From Bacteroidales bacterium (GTDB lineage Bacteria > Bacteroidota > Bacteroidia > Bacteroidales > JAAYJT01), in assembly GCA_014860575.1 (NCBI GenBank), contig JACZJK010000046.1, forward strand, positions 1 to 64,000: a stretch of 64,000 bases of DNA, given 5' to 3'. Position numbers and translations under genes: made by a program. The notes under the pieces are model-generated. The model was not told the DNA's origin. It made no database searches and saw only the letters and a program-made list of their open reading frames with translations. The stretch's first letter is position 1, and each line of letters begins with the position of its first letter. Positions 19,201-28,072 of this stretch are shown piece by piece.

Positions 19201-22200
19201 GGTAATGTGCAACCATTGGCCTGGGAAATTAAATAATCACCAGAACCATAGAACTCAAATGTACCGGCAACGGGTGTAAAGTCTGCCCTTTCACCCAGGA
19301 ATCCACGCGACATTCGGATGGTTCCACCTGTAATATTATCATTTAACGTTAAGGCCCCGGTATTATTTATAAGGATGCCATTATCCTTAAAATCAAGTAC
19401 ACCACCCGACATAGTAATGGAGGCATTATATCCAAAAGGCCAATAGCTGTATCCATTACCTCCATACACATTGATAGTTCCTCCACCATTAAAGTTGAGA
19501 TGGCATCTTAGGTCAACATATTGCAAAGCATCCTGATAGAGGTTTATTGTCGCCCCTGGGTTCACCCAGTAGCCCCCGTCTAATCCGTTATCGGCCAGGT
19601 CAAGGGCGGTAAATGTACCGGTATCTACATCAATGGCACCTGCTGTCCAGTTATATTGATTACAGGTTACTGTGCCGGAAGACACCCTGAAGGCGCCACC
19701 CAGAGGCTTGTTCACTTCCAGATTATTAAATGTTTCGGTTGAACAATACTGATGATAGTTGCCCCCATTAAAAACAACCGTGCTGGTTCCTTCAACAAAG
19801 CCTGCCGTTCCGATATTATTAGTCCAGTTGCCCATGATTGAAAGGGTTGTGCTTCCTAGCCCCAGAGCTCCGCTTTCGATCAATAGATTGCCCCTGATTT
19901 CAATATCTTGGTTAAAAGTAGTTGTGCCGGATGAACTGATGGTTACGTTGTTAAAATAGTCTCCTGCAACGAAGGAGGAAGAGCCAGAGGATCCATCGAA
20001 TATAAATGTACCATTGCCAAGAGCGATACTTCCGCTCATATTGTTTACAAAACTGCCAATGATGAAACTCTGGCTTGAATAACTGGTAAGTGTACATCCT
20101 GAATAGATATAGAGGTTACCCGTTAACCGGCACGGAAATGTTGAAGCAGCACTATGACTAAGTGAAGTCCCGCTTTTATGGTTTCGCACATGATAAAAGT
20201 GGCTGTCAGAGTCTTTAGACCGGATGTAAGCAAGACTGGTACCGTAAAAATCTACATAACCTGCTGTTAGATAAACATTTGCACCATCCATAAAATCCCA
20301 GTCTCCATATACATAAATCGTGGCACTTCCGGTGGCTGAAGCCGAAGAGCCTAATTGCCACCTGATATCATCATAAACATAAAGTCTAGATGCTGTATTG
20401 TTCATTGTGAGCGTTCCATAGATATCAGCATCATAATCTATTTCAAGATTGTATGCACCTATTGTTAAGGTTGCTCCTGAATTTAAAGTCAAATTTTTAC
20501 ACGAGGCATTGGCACTCGATACATAAGGTTGTCTTACAGCGCCTGTAGGAATAATAACATCAAAAGTATTATCAGGTACCACATTCCCATCCCAGTTACC
20601 TGCTGTGTTCCAGTTTGTGCTAATATCTCCCTGCCACGTTAATTCATCAGTTTTTTGGTATGCCATAGTGTAAGACCCACCTGCTCCAGACCAGCCTCTC
20701 ACTTTTACGTAGGCATACCCTGAATAAGTAGCCATCCAGGTAACAATAGATCTGTGATCTTCGCAACCTTCATCGTTATACGCCACCTGATCGCAATTAT
20801 TATCATAAACATGCATGTAAGTATCGAAGTTCGCAGTTGCACCATCTCCACATCCGGTTTTAAAGGTATAAGTTCGCCCCTGTTCCACTGAAATGCGATA
20901 CATTTTACAACCACTTGCAGCAAAAGATGAAGCGTGGGTGGACCATGAATTTCCGGGACTAATCGCAAAATCATATCCGGGACATACAATACAATTGATG
21001 GTTGCTGTAGAGCGGTATGCTGCAATTACATGCTTGGTGTTACGAATAGCACGGGCATTATCACCATCGGTTGCATGTCCGGTAGCAACACCCATAAAGT
21101 TGACGGAAGGATTGGAGAAATGGCCAACCCTGGTTGAGTTCACAGGGTTTAACGGAAAATTTCCGGCAGCTGTATAACTCATTACCGATGAGTACCAAAC
21201 GCCATCAGTACCTTGCCATCTCCATCCGGCTGCATAATCATATAATCCAGGACCAGCCTGAAAGTTTTGATCTTTGTGATGCCCGCAGCCCATGTTATGA
21301 CCCATTTCATGAATTGGAGTATATGCAGTTGAAGTGCTAACACCGGCAATTGAAAATGCATCAGCAGGCTTTCCTGCAGTCGAATTCAACAACCAGCCAA
21401 TTCCACCACCCATGGTTGAGAACAACTGCACCAGGTCGGCTCCATAAGTATTGCGCCAGGTGTGAACAATGTCCATATGTCCATCGGCGGTAAGGGTAAG
21501 ACGGTTGAGATCCAACTCAACGTCCCCACTCTCAGTATAGGTTATTTCTGCCGTATGCACTAATCTGATAGTAAGAATGGTCGCACTATTGGCATGGGCT
21601 GTATTTCCGATTGCTACTGCCGTTGCAACGCAATTAAAGATGCCTCCGCCATTTGCATTGCCCCAGTTGCGGGCTGCCGGCGTGTAAACAATCATTACAT
21701 CAATGGTGGCAGGATCGCCAGGTCCTGATTTTGTATAGTCCATTTCCTTCTCTATTCTTTTTTGTTCTTCAATATCTTCAGACGTAAGCTCACCCGGAAT
21801 AAGTGAAGGATACTCAACAGTTGCAGTTATCAGGGATGAATTAATCTCAATCAGGTAGTGTTTGAGTGTAACCGGATCGCTTATGATCTGAAAATGACTG
21901 CCGGTTTCCGGGATAAAAACATTGATAAGCGATCGTCCTCCGTGTGTGCTAAGTATTGCATAAGCATAATTTGCCTCAATTATATCAGCAGTAATTACAA
22001 CGGTTCCCATTACATTTTCTTCAATGCTCCTTACCTTTGCTGTATAAGTAGTGTTCTCAAAAAGGTTTAATAAAATCTTGTCATCAACACTAAAAGCATT
22101 AGGCAAGGAAATTAAATTATTAAGTTTAACTTCTCTGTAACGCACAATAGCCTGTTTTTCCGCGAAGAAGTTTAGATCAGTTTCAATGACTGACCCTATA

Positions 22201-22316
22201 GAAGTTGAAGATTCAATTAGCTGAGGAAAAGATTCCTGTGCCATAGCAGATGTAAGCATCATAAAGAAAACAATGCTTGCACCAATTTTTGTCAATTGTA
22301 GAAGTTGAGATTTCAT
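16212..22316 (-). CDS. T9SS-secreted M12B (reprolysin-like) metalloprotease with long beta-helical region
   Basis: 2,034 residues. Signal peptide (to about AMAQ, 26), then a propeptide-like region (30-200). The metalloprotease domain begins near DPATIDVMIVYTPAA (201-215) and holds HEMGHNMGCGH at 336-346: ligands H336, H340, H346, catalytic E337, and Met-turn Met379 in SVMSYT. This is the metzincin signature of the M12B/reprolysin-like group. A PPC-like Cys-containing domain follows (about 445-550, CIVCPGYD to SYTMAYQ). Residues about 555-1890 are repetitive beta-strand sequence (NITGGTIRMS, GVLDFKDNGI, VVFNG) like beta-helical stalks. The two-Cys module and T9SS sorting domain end the protein. 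It is paralogous to the gene at 23098-28062 in the protease part and to 28453-35238 in the stalk, so it is a mosaic of its two neighbours. Probably an active extracellular protease. Confidence 0.9.
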   Translation of the reverse strand: MKSQLLQLTKIGASIVFFMMLTSAMAQESFPQLIESSTSIGSVIETDLNFFAEKQAIVRYREVKLNNLISLPNAFSVDDKILLNLFENTTYTAKVRSIEENVMGTVVITADIIEANYAYAILSTHGGRSLINVFIPETGSHFQIISDPVTLKHYLIEINSSLITATVEYPSLIPGELTSEDIEEQKRIEKEMDYTKSGPGDPATIDVMIVYTPAARNWGNANGGGIFNCVATAVAIGNTAHANSATILTIRLVHTAEITYTESGDVELDLNRLTLTADGHMDIVHTWRNTYGADLVQLFSTMGGGIGWLLNSTAGKPADAFSIAGVSTSTAYTPIHEMGHNMGCGHHKDQNFQAGPGLYDYAAGWRWQGTDGVWYSSVMSYTAAGNFPLNPVNSTRVGHFSNPSVNFMGVATGHATDGDNARAIRNTKHVIAAYRSTATINCIVCPGYDFAISPGNSWSTHASSFAASGCKMYRISVEQGRTYTFKTGCGDGATANFDTYMHVYDNNCDQVAYNDEGCEDHRSIVTWMATYSGYAYVKVRGWSGAGGSYTMAYQKTDELTWQGDISTNWNTAGNWDGNVVPDNTFDVIIPTGAVRQPYVSSANASCKNLTLNSGATLTIGAYNLEIDYDADIYGTLTMNNTASRLYVYDDIRWQLGSSASATGSATIYVYGDWDFMDGANVYLTAGYVDFYGTSLAYIRSKDSDSHFYHVRNHKSGTSLSHSAASTFPCRLTGNLYIYSGCTLTSYSSQSFIIGSFVNNMSGSIALGNGTFIFDGSSGSSSFVAGDYFNNVTISSSGTTTFNQDIEIRGNLLIESGALGLGSTTLSIMGNWTNNIGTAGFVEGTSTVVFNGGNYHQYCSTETFNNLEVNKPLGGAFRVSSGTVTCNQYNWTAGAIDVDTGTFTALDLADNGLDGGYWVNPGATINLYQDALQYVDLRCHLNFNGGGTINVYGGNGYSYWPFGYNASITMSGGVLDFKDNGILINNTGALTLNDNITGGTIRMSRGFLGERADFTPVAGTFEFYGSGDYLISQANGCTLPNVKIDKSAKESGENNINGPVYDERSGHLLTDGGKANTITLGSNFVITGDLNVDAGSFNLSSYTCNVEGTTTIYGQLIMTNTANDFTTVNMYWENGSSANVTAGTFHSGNWAFREGTTAKLGTGNTTYITSNMIYPTSTDAEFGNLVRGPLSKNLSVNVTGKTYYPTKVMGYYTVKSGASLFFLQSGAGMIVAGNATIENGASISFSAADFQVGGTLNLSGTLSVSNGCSASVQGEFAFPSTGLLNLNQGTFTNNYSTSSVSLAGTLQLIEGIVEFPNRSVSISSTFNDQISGGVFRVGKTLSANSAGTFQPLAGTVEFVNTSAGNYVQVTNGNYLHNMVLDKPGSSFQVYDNLTIKGSLFIDDGVLNSNNKTISIGENWYNNVGTSAFNETNSRVIFNGTTAQFCSTEDFHILEVNKPMELLYNLAEHNINCQIYDWTSGGIWISPGNFTAYDLADNGLFGTFAIYSGTMNLHQDGAQYVDINGTVIIGSGAELNVFGGATTSYWPYYDNATVFMTGGVLDFKDVGILVYNSPTYSFTENVTAGTIRTTGHMSVNNLNFTPSGGTVELYGGSDAGIAVSAGHFHNVLINKSGGDGLKSEPVLERNGNITEGTRANTVNVTTDILVNNDLTVEIGSLNLIGVDVSAGGNVNVNSGGTIVLNNNSNLLLASAKTLSINTGGTLNAIGSLGAEARISRISTGNYGFNINSGATISAEHTIFEYMNTNGVNVNSGGIVDPARSFTNCNFRNGQSGGRLLTINNNQSLLLSNVVFPGSTGYYNVSKTVDAGVVTLSDYSGVFAGPTNEQDTYGRIHWTGQISPTVDLDGVLIGSGQDLCFEALQTITVGGSQSFVVENGGNVNLVAGQNIRLLEGTHIHNGGYLHAWITTNGIYCGSGSSMLATSEALLAVPANEIIKDKPGFGVYPNPTKGTFTLELYDIIEFTSISVEVFDLIGNNVFSVEEPIAKSYIFNLGDSQPGIYLIRVTNGSYVGIEKVIRQ
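16500..17060 (-). repeat. Block nearly identical to 28745-29305
   Basis: The 3' stalk and pre-sorting module of this gene match the C39-like gene at DNA level with an offset of about 12,244 bp. The encoded segments NTNGVNVxSG, NCNFRNGQSGGRLLTINN and FAGPTNEQDTYGRIHWTG are nearly the same in both. Boundaries are approximate, judged by eye. Confidence 0.7.
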
Positions 22317-22490
22317 TTCAGATGGGTTTTGTTAATGATAGGATAATAAGAATGTTATGATGTCAATTGATAATGATTTATAGATTACGAGCAGCTAATG
22401 ATAACAGCTTCAATAAGCAAAATAAATGAGCTGAATTGGTTCAAAATTTCAAAACGTATTCTTTAGCTCACAATGGATTTCCGGAGACAA

Positions 22491-22571
22491 GGATAAGAGG
22501 AATGTATGCTCATTGAAAGGAAGTCTTGCCAGTTTGCATGCACTCGCGGTTACACGATGGGGCCGATAACC
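22491..22571 (-). promoter_or_regulatory. Element A, copy 2: structured 5' leader of the M12B gene
   Basis: 81 nt. As minus-strand RNA: P1 GGTTAT/GTAACC around CGGCCCCATC, then P2 GAGTGCATGC against GCATACATTC (one C-A mismatch, one G-U), loop with GGCAAGACTTCCTTTC, tail CTCTTATCC. It begins 16 nt after the -7 box and ends 174 nt before the ATG at 22316. The intervening leader has no other clear structure. Confidence 0.7.
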
Positions 22572-22587
22572 ATTATATTACAAGCAA

Positions 22588-22619
22588 TAAAATTAGTGCT
22601 TTTCTGAGGCCTTACGCAA
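22588..22619 (-). promoter_or_regulatory. Promoter of the M12B gene at 16212-22316
   Basis: On the minus strand: TTG at 22617-22619, 21-bp spacer, TAATTTTA at 22588-22595. From 22620 to 22848 I see nothing recognisable. Confidence 0.6.
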
Positions 22620-22848
22620 TAGCTTATCTCAATTTGGAATGAATCTGAGTAGGTAGGTTAGTGACCTGATATACTGGCACTAAGCATAAGACCTTTATAT
22701 GAGTTCGCATGTGCAAATAAAAAACGAGCACTAAAGCTTATCACAAAAGCACTAATAAAGTCAAATGAAATTGGCTCTTTAAGTCTAAATAGCTGCGACG
22801 TTTCATCATCATGCCAGATCTGATTATTCATTCAGGACAGTTCCTGAA

Positions 22849-22961
22849 CTAAATCTCAAAGTTTAGCTGTCTGATTATTTTTTCAACTCCAAGTTGATCA
22901 CCTCTAAGCACTCTATAAGAAATACTCCTGGCTGCTGGTTAGTCAGCTCAAACTCGTATTT
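22849..22961 (-). pseudogene. Frameshifted remnant of a T9SS sorting domain
   Basis: On the minus strand, 22961 downward reads KYEFELTNQQPGVFLI and, after a one-base deletion near 22914-22919, RVLRGDQLGVEKIIRQLNF then a stop. This matches the end of the giants' sorting domains (for example KFDLTNQQPGIYLIRV to GVDKVIRR at 28453). A 20-nt stretch (22927-22946) is identical to 28521-28540. Sequence further upstream (to 23041) is not recognisable, so only about 35 codons survive. It shows that another T9SS cargo gene once lay here or that a fragment was copied in. Confidence 0.75.
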
Positions 22962-23041
22962 TCTTTCTTTGATATTCTGACATAATTGGGAATTCTTACT
23001 TATCGCAAAGCTAGCATTTAGCATTAAACAGAAATATAAAA

Positions 23042-23077
23042 AAACCATATCTGCAGCAGATGCCGCAGATATGGTTT
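23042..23077 (-). terminator. Terminator of the BACON/M12B gene
   Basis: AAACCATATCTGC (23042-23054) pairs with GCAGATATGGTTT (23065-23077), 13 bp perfect with a 10-nt loop, followed on the minus strand by TTTT-rich sequence. It lies 20 bp after the stop codon at 23098. A textbook intrinsic terminator. Confidence 0.85.
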
Positions 23078-23097
23078 AGAGTATGCAACAATAAAAC

Positions 23098-26000
23098 CTA
23101 TTGCCTGATCACCCTCTGAATTCCCATTTCATCACCGCTAATTACCCTGACGATATAAACACCCCTGGGTTGACCTGAAAGATCAAATTCGTAGAGATAA
23201 TGCCCCGAAACTGATTGCTTCAGAATTTGTTCGCCCATAAGGCTGTATATCTCAACCAAAATTGCAGAGGTGGTTTGAACCAATTCAAGGTTGAATAAAC
23301 CGGTTGTTGGATTGGGGTACACTTTAAAGAAATTATCCGGAGGCGTAATTTCCTCAGGCTGTTCTATAGGCATGATGATTTCATCCTTAACCGCTAACAT
23401 GGCGGGTGGGGAAATAATGCCGCAATGGTCAACATCAGAAATCCAGGCATGCAGGTATGAACCACTGCGGGCATGTGTTCCTTCAAGCAACCTGATATTG
23501 TGCCCGGCTACCATGTTCACCATGCCACCGCTGAGAATAGTGTAATACTGAACCGTAATGGTTTGAGAGGCATTGTAACATTGGTAAACTCCGGGTGCTA
23601 CGGTAAATGGAGGGACAGTAACATTGACCGGAATAACAACCCCTGCCTGGTGTACTGTTACTGTTACATCTGAAGCCTCAAATGCTGTTAGGGTAATTTG
23701 TCCTGATCTGGAAGCAAGCGCAGTGTTCTCAGTATAATTTACAGTAATTGTTCCGTTCATGGTGCCGCTCATGGGCGCAACAGTCAGCCAGGGTACACTT
23801 TCAGTGACAGTCCAGTCAGTGTTCGATGTAACATCGAAAGTGGTAGTTCCTGCTGCTGTTGACACATTCCTTTCCGGTGGCAACACAGTAAGGTATGGAG
23901 GAGCACCAACCTGATTTACAACTACAATAACATTTGGAGTATATGGCGCTGAAATTGTAATCTCGCCAGTTCTGGGAGTTGTTATTGCGTTCGCGTCGTA
24001 ATTAACTGTCAATGTGCCATTACCATTTCCAAATACCGGAACAACACTTAACCAGGGTATACTTTCTGTTACTGTCCAGTTGGTAGTATTTGAAAGCAGA
24101 TCAAAAGTTGTTGTGCCATTATTATATCCCACTTCTTGCTGATCAGGTGCAACGGTCAGGAATGGTAGTTCAAGGTTGCCTTTTTTATATCCCAGACGGC
24201 TGCAGGAGTTTTGAGCCTGACAATTAAATTTGTGTAAATATACCCTGACATCGCCTGTAAAGTCAGCAGTCCAGTCAATAAATGCGCCAAAATCACCCGG
24301 GCCGCAGTTATTGTGTGCATAATCAATAAACGAATTATCCGATGCCTTTCTTAATGTAAGCTGAGATTCAAAAGGGGCATTTGCTCCATGCGTTGCACAT
24401 AATGACCAGTTGTATTTTTCGCCAATATTAACCGAAAAAGTAGTATATTCTCCGCCGAAGAGGCAAGTTATGTATTGCCAGTTTTCTGTTGGAACCACTG
24501 TTAGCCATGGATTTCCAGTGGCACAGTAATCATATTGAGATAATGAAGCAGTAACAGTCGGCCCGTAACTGGCTACTCCTGTGAAAGTAGCGATACGGCC
24601 ACTGCCGGTATTCGGATCATAGTTCACAGTAATGGTAGCATCGCCAGTGCCTGAGGTTTGGCTCACAACAGCCCAGGGTTGATCACTTGAAAGCGTCCAG
24701 AAAGTGTTAGAGGTTATATTATAAGTTGTTGAGCCGCCCAAAGGACCTACTACCTGGACGACAGGTAAGATAGATATTGAAGGATTGGCAAGTGCTCCGC
24801 TTTTGTAGGCCAAACGCGTTGAACTGGCGTAACTGTCGCATGGCTCTTTCGTAACAATAACCTTAACTTCACCTGTAAAGTTAGCAGTCCAGCTTATTTT
24901 GCCATCATCGCCACAAAAATAACTGTTATAGGTGATATACGCATTGGTTGCTGCATTACGTAATGTCAGCCGTGAATCATAAGATGCATCACCTCCGTGT
25001 GCAGGACACAACGACCAGTGGTATTGGGTGCCGGATACAACGGAAAACCTGGCAAATTCTCCAGCCCACATTCCTCCATGATATTTCCATGTATTTACAG
25101 GCTCCAGCAAACCGCCCCACTGATTCACACTATTACATTGAGCGTCATTAGGCATTTGTGTTAAAGTTGACTGGGTTGAAAATGCACCACTACTGGCGGT
25201 AATGGTTCCTATACGCTGAGCACCAGTATTTGCTGTGTAAACAACTGTAATGGTTGCATTGCCTGTTCCGCTTGAGGGAGTAAGCGATGTTATCCAGGAA
25301 ACATTTTTTGTCAATGTCCAACTCGTATTGGAGTTCACGTAAAAGTAAGTTGTTCCCGCTCCTGATAATACATCCCGGTTTTCGGGAGTTAGCGCAACAG
25401 CGATATTAACGAGTGCCCCACTCTTGTAGGCGATTTTTGTACTTGTAACCTGGCTTTCACAGGGGTATCTGGTTAAAACCAGCTTGACCAGTCCTGTAAA
25501 TGTGGCCGTCCAACTTATCCTTGCATCATCTCCGCATACATCATTCGAGTGTGCGAGGTAAGCATTATTATCAGCGCGGCGCAAGGTTAACTCCGAATCA
25601 TAGGAAGCACTTCCTCCATGTTCCGGACACAGCGACCAGTGATATTGAGTGCCACTGGTAACGTTGAAAGTAACAAATTCGCCTGCCCAAATGCCTGTGT
25701 GATATTGCCAGTCGTTTAATGGGGTAAGCGGGCCTCCAAATTGCGACAAGCTGTTACAATAAGCATCACCGGGAAGTTGTGTTACCGTGGCCGTGACATT
25801 GGTCATTCCATAGGCTGAAGCAGTGATGGTACCTACTCTTTGTGCTCCTGAATTTGCATTGTAATTAACAGTAATAGTGGCATTTCCGCTTCCTGATGTC
25901 TGGCTGAGCGAGCTTATCCAGGTTACATTTTTGCTTAGGCTCCAGGTCGTATTCGATGTTATACTAAATGTTGTTGAACCGGAGGAGGAGAATACGTCCC

Positions 26001-28062
26001 TATTGGCAGGAGAAATGGTAACATAAGGGTTCGCCAGCGTACCGGTTTTGTAGGCAAGCCTGGTTGCCGTACTTTCACCCAGGCAGTTAAATTTGTTTAC
26101 CACAACTTTTACCTGGCCGGTAAATGTTGCTGGCCAACTAATAAAAGCATCCATTCCGCTGCCGCACTCATCATCAGAATAAGTGATAATACTGTTATCA
26201 GAGGCATTGCGCAGCGTTAGTTGTGAATCATACGGGGCATCGCCGCCGTGGTGACTACATAAAGACCAGTGATACGTTGTTCCGCTGGTAACATTAAACC
26301 TGCTGTATTCACCGGGAAAAATACTACTTTGATATTTCCAGAAATTCTCAGCGGTAAGGGTAGTAGAAGGATATTGAGTATTGCTGTTGCAACCCAGCGG
26401 GCGCTGATAAGCAAGGGTGTACGATCCTGAAGTTGAACCAAATCCCTTGACTACCAGGTAGGCATAACCATCATAAGTAGCTACCCACTCTATTTTTGAT
26501 CGGAAGCTTTCACATTCATCATCATTAAAGGCTACCTGGCTGCAGTTGCTGTTAAGCAACTGAAGTTGAGTGTCGAAGTTAGCTGTTGCTCCGTTACCGC
26601 AACCTGTCTGAAATATATAGGTTCTTCCGGCAATAGCTGTAAATCTATACACCTTACAACCATTGCTTACAATTGAAGATGAAGTGGTTTGCCATGAACT
26701 GGATGGTGAGAAGGTAGAATTATACCCGGGACATGCGATGCAATTGATAGTGGCTGTGGAACGATACGCAGCGATTACATGTTTGGTGTTTTGTATTGTC
26801 CAAGCATTATCACCATCGTTATAGTGGCCTGTGGCAACTCCCATGTAAGTAACAGTGGGATTTGAAAAGTAGCCGACTCTTGTAGAATTGTATGGATTAG
26901 ATGGGAAATATCCTGCAGCCGTATAACTCATCACTGACGAATAGAGCACTCCATCTGTTCCTGTCCAGCGCCAGCCTGCAGAAAAACTCCACAAGCCGGG
27001 GCCTGGTTGAAAGTTCTGCTGCTTATGATGCCCGCATCCCATATTATGGCCCATTTCGTGAATTGGAGTATAAGCAGTGGCAGTGCTTACACCGGCAAGG
27101 GAGAAAGCATATGTTGGACTTCCGGCAGCATTGTTCAATAACCAGGCGATACCACCACCCATGGTTGTGAAGAGTTGTACCATGTCAGCACCGTAAGTAT
27201 TACGCAAGGTATGTATTCCGTCTATATAGCCATCACTGGTGCCGGTAAGGCGGTCCAAATCGAGGCCAACATCACCACTTTCTGTGTAGGTTACCTGTGC
27301 ATTGTAAACCAGCCTGATGCTTGCAATTGTAGCACTGTTTGAAAGAGCGGTATTTCCGATAGCAACAGCAGTAGCTACCAGGTTTCTAATACCACCTCCA
27401 TTATTGTTTCCCCATGTTGCAGCAGCAGGTGTATAAAGGATCATTACATCAATGGTAGCCGGGTCACCAGGTCCTGATCTGGTGTTTTCGATTTCCTCCT
27501 TTATTCTGTTTTGTTCTTCCAACTCTTCTTCTGTTGGGTCACCAGGAATTTTTGCCGGGTGATGCTCAACGTCAGGGATAAGTTCAGGATTGATTTCAAC
27601 CAGGTAATGCTTCAGTGTAACCGGATCGCTGGTAATTTCATATTTCTTCCCTTCTTCTGGAACGTAAACATTCACAAGTGTTCTGCCCTCGGTTGTTGAA
27701 ATGATCATGAATGCGTAATCAAATGAAAGTAGTTTGGCGGTTATGGTCACATTATCCTCCATAATTTCTTCCACCCGTTGCACCTCAGCAATGTATTCAA
27801 CATCGCTGAAAAGGTTCAGATTGATAAGATCTTCGGATTCAACTGTGAACAGTGACTTAAGATTTCCGTTTAGTTCAACTTCCCTGAACCGGGTAACTGC
27901 ATCTTTGTTTTCAAAGAAATGCAGGGCAGTATTAATATCCTGCTGTACATTGGTTTCATATTCAATGAGCTGAAGCTCCTTGAATTGTGCATTTGCCGGG
28001 TTTGTCACAAACAGCCCTGTCAGGCTGATGACCAACCCAATAAGTAAAATTCTTGGTTTCAT
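23098..28062 (-). CDS. T9SS-secreted M12B-like metalloprotease with BACON modules
   Basis: 1,654 residues from the ATG at 28062, chosen over 28119 because it has an AGGAGG four bases upstream and opens a clean signal peptide (MKPRILLIGLVISLTGLFVT). Propeptide-like region, then the metalloprotease: HEMGHNMGCGH with H335, H339, H345 as ligands and E336 catalytic, Met-turn SVMSYT. A PPC-like domain (about 469-550) is followed by an alternation of Cys-containing modules (YHWSLCPxHGG, SxLTLRxA) and BACON-like domains (SNTxWTLxxxxxW, GNATITVNY). I count five BACON-like domains (about 681-765, 884-974, 1091-1172, 1297-1384, 1391-1477) and four Cys modules. BACON domains are thought to bind carbohydrate or mucin. 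The two-Cys pre-sorting module and sorting domain (GIQRVIRQ) end it. The protease half is paralogous to the gene at 16212-22316. Confidence 0.9.
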   Translation of the reverse strand: MKPRILLIGLVISLTGLFVTNPANAQFKELQLIEYETNVQQDINTALHFFENKDAVTRFREVELNGNLKSLFTVESEDLINLNLFSDVEYIAEVQRVEEIMEDNVTITAKLLSFDYAFMIISTTEGRTLVNVYVPEEGKKYEITSDPVTLKHYLVEINPELIPDVEHHPAKIPGDPTEEELEEQNRIKEEIENTRSGPGDPATIDVMILYTPAAATWGNNNGGGIRNLVATAVAIGNTALSNSATIASIRLVYNAQVTYTESGDVGLDLDRLTGTSDGYIDGIHTLRNTYGADMVQLFTTMGGGIAWLLNNAAGSPTYAFSLAGVSTATAYTPIHEMGHNMGCGHHKQQNFQPGPGLWSFSAGWRWTGTDGVLYSSVMSYTAAGYFPSNPYNSTRVGYFSNPTVTYMGVATGHYNDGDNAWTIQNTKHVIAAYRSTATINCIACPGYNSTFSPSSSWQTTSSSIVSNGCKVYRFTAIAGRTYIFQTGCGNGATANFDTQLQLLNSNCSQVAFNDDECESFRSKIEWVATYDGYAYLVVKGFGSTSGSYTLAYQRPLGCNSNTQYPSTTLTAENFWKYQSSIFPGEYSRFNVTSGTTYHWSLCSHHGGDAPYDSQLTLRNASDNSIITYSDDECGSGMDAFISWPATFTGQVKVVVNKFNCLGESTATRLAYKTGTLANPYVTISPANRDVFSSSGSTTFSITSNTTWSLSKNVTWISSLSQTSGSGNATITVNYNANSGAQRVGTITASAYGMTNVTATVTQLPGDAYCNSLSQFGGPLTPLNDWQYHTGIWAGEFVTFNVTSGTQYHWSLCPEHGGSASYDSELTLRRADNNAYLAHSNDVCGDDARISWTATFTGLVKLVLTRYPCESQVTSTKIAYKSGALVNIAVALTPENRDVLSGAGTTYFYVNSNTSWTLTKNVSWITSLTPSSGTGNATITVVYTANTGAQRIGTITASSGAFSTQSTLTQMPNDAQCNSVNQWGGLLEPVNTWKYHGGMWAGEFARFSVVSGTQYHWSLCPAHGGDASYDSRLTLRNAATNAYITYNSYFCGDDGKISWTANFTGEVKVIVTKEPCDSYASSTRLAYKSGALANPSISILPVVQVVGPLGGSTTYNITSNTFWTLSSDQPWAVVSQTSGTGDATITVNYDPNTGSGRIATFTGVASYGPTVTASLSQYDYCATGNPWLTVVPTENWQYITCLFGGEYTTFSVNIGEKYNWSLCATHGANAPFESQLTLRKASDNSFIDYAHNNCGPGDFGAFIDWTADFTGDVRVYLHKFNCQAQNSCSRLGYKKGNLELPFLTVAPDQQEVGYNNGTTTFDLLSNTTNWTVTESIPWLSVVPVFGNGNGTLTVNYDANAITTPRTGEITISAPYTPNVIVVVNQVGAPPYLTVLPPERNVSTAAGTTTFDVTSNTDWTVTESVPWLTVAPMSGTMNGTITVNYTENTALASRSGQITLTAFEASDVTVTVHQAGVVIPVNVTVPPFTVAPGVYQCYNASQTITVQYYTILSGGMVNMVAGHNIRLLEGTHARSGSYLHAWISDVDHCGIISPPAMLAVKDEIIMPIEQPEEITPPDNFFKVYPNPTTGLFNLELVQTTSAILVEIYSLMGEQILKQSVSGHYLYEFDLSGQPRGVYIVRVISGDEMGIQRVIRQ

Positions 28063-28066
28063 GTTT

Positions 28067-28072
28067 CCTCCT
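28067..28072 (-). promoter_or_regulatory. Shine-Dalgarno sequence AGGAGG
   Basis: A perfect AGGAGG four bases before the ATG at 28062. Most starts in this window lack one, so this site decides the start codon. The 61919 gene has the only other good match (GGAGGG). Confidence 0.6.

Noticed and set aside
22491-22571. Element A as a known c-di-GMP (GEMM) riboswitch
   Set aside because: The conserved GEMM core around its receptor helices is not visible, and the P1/P2 arrangement and tail differ.
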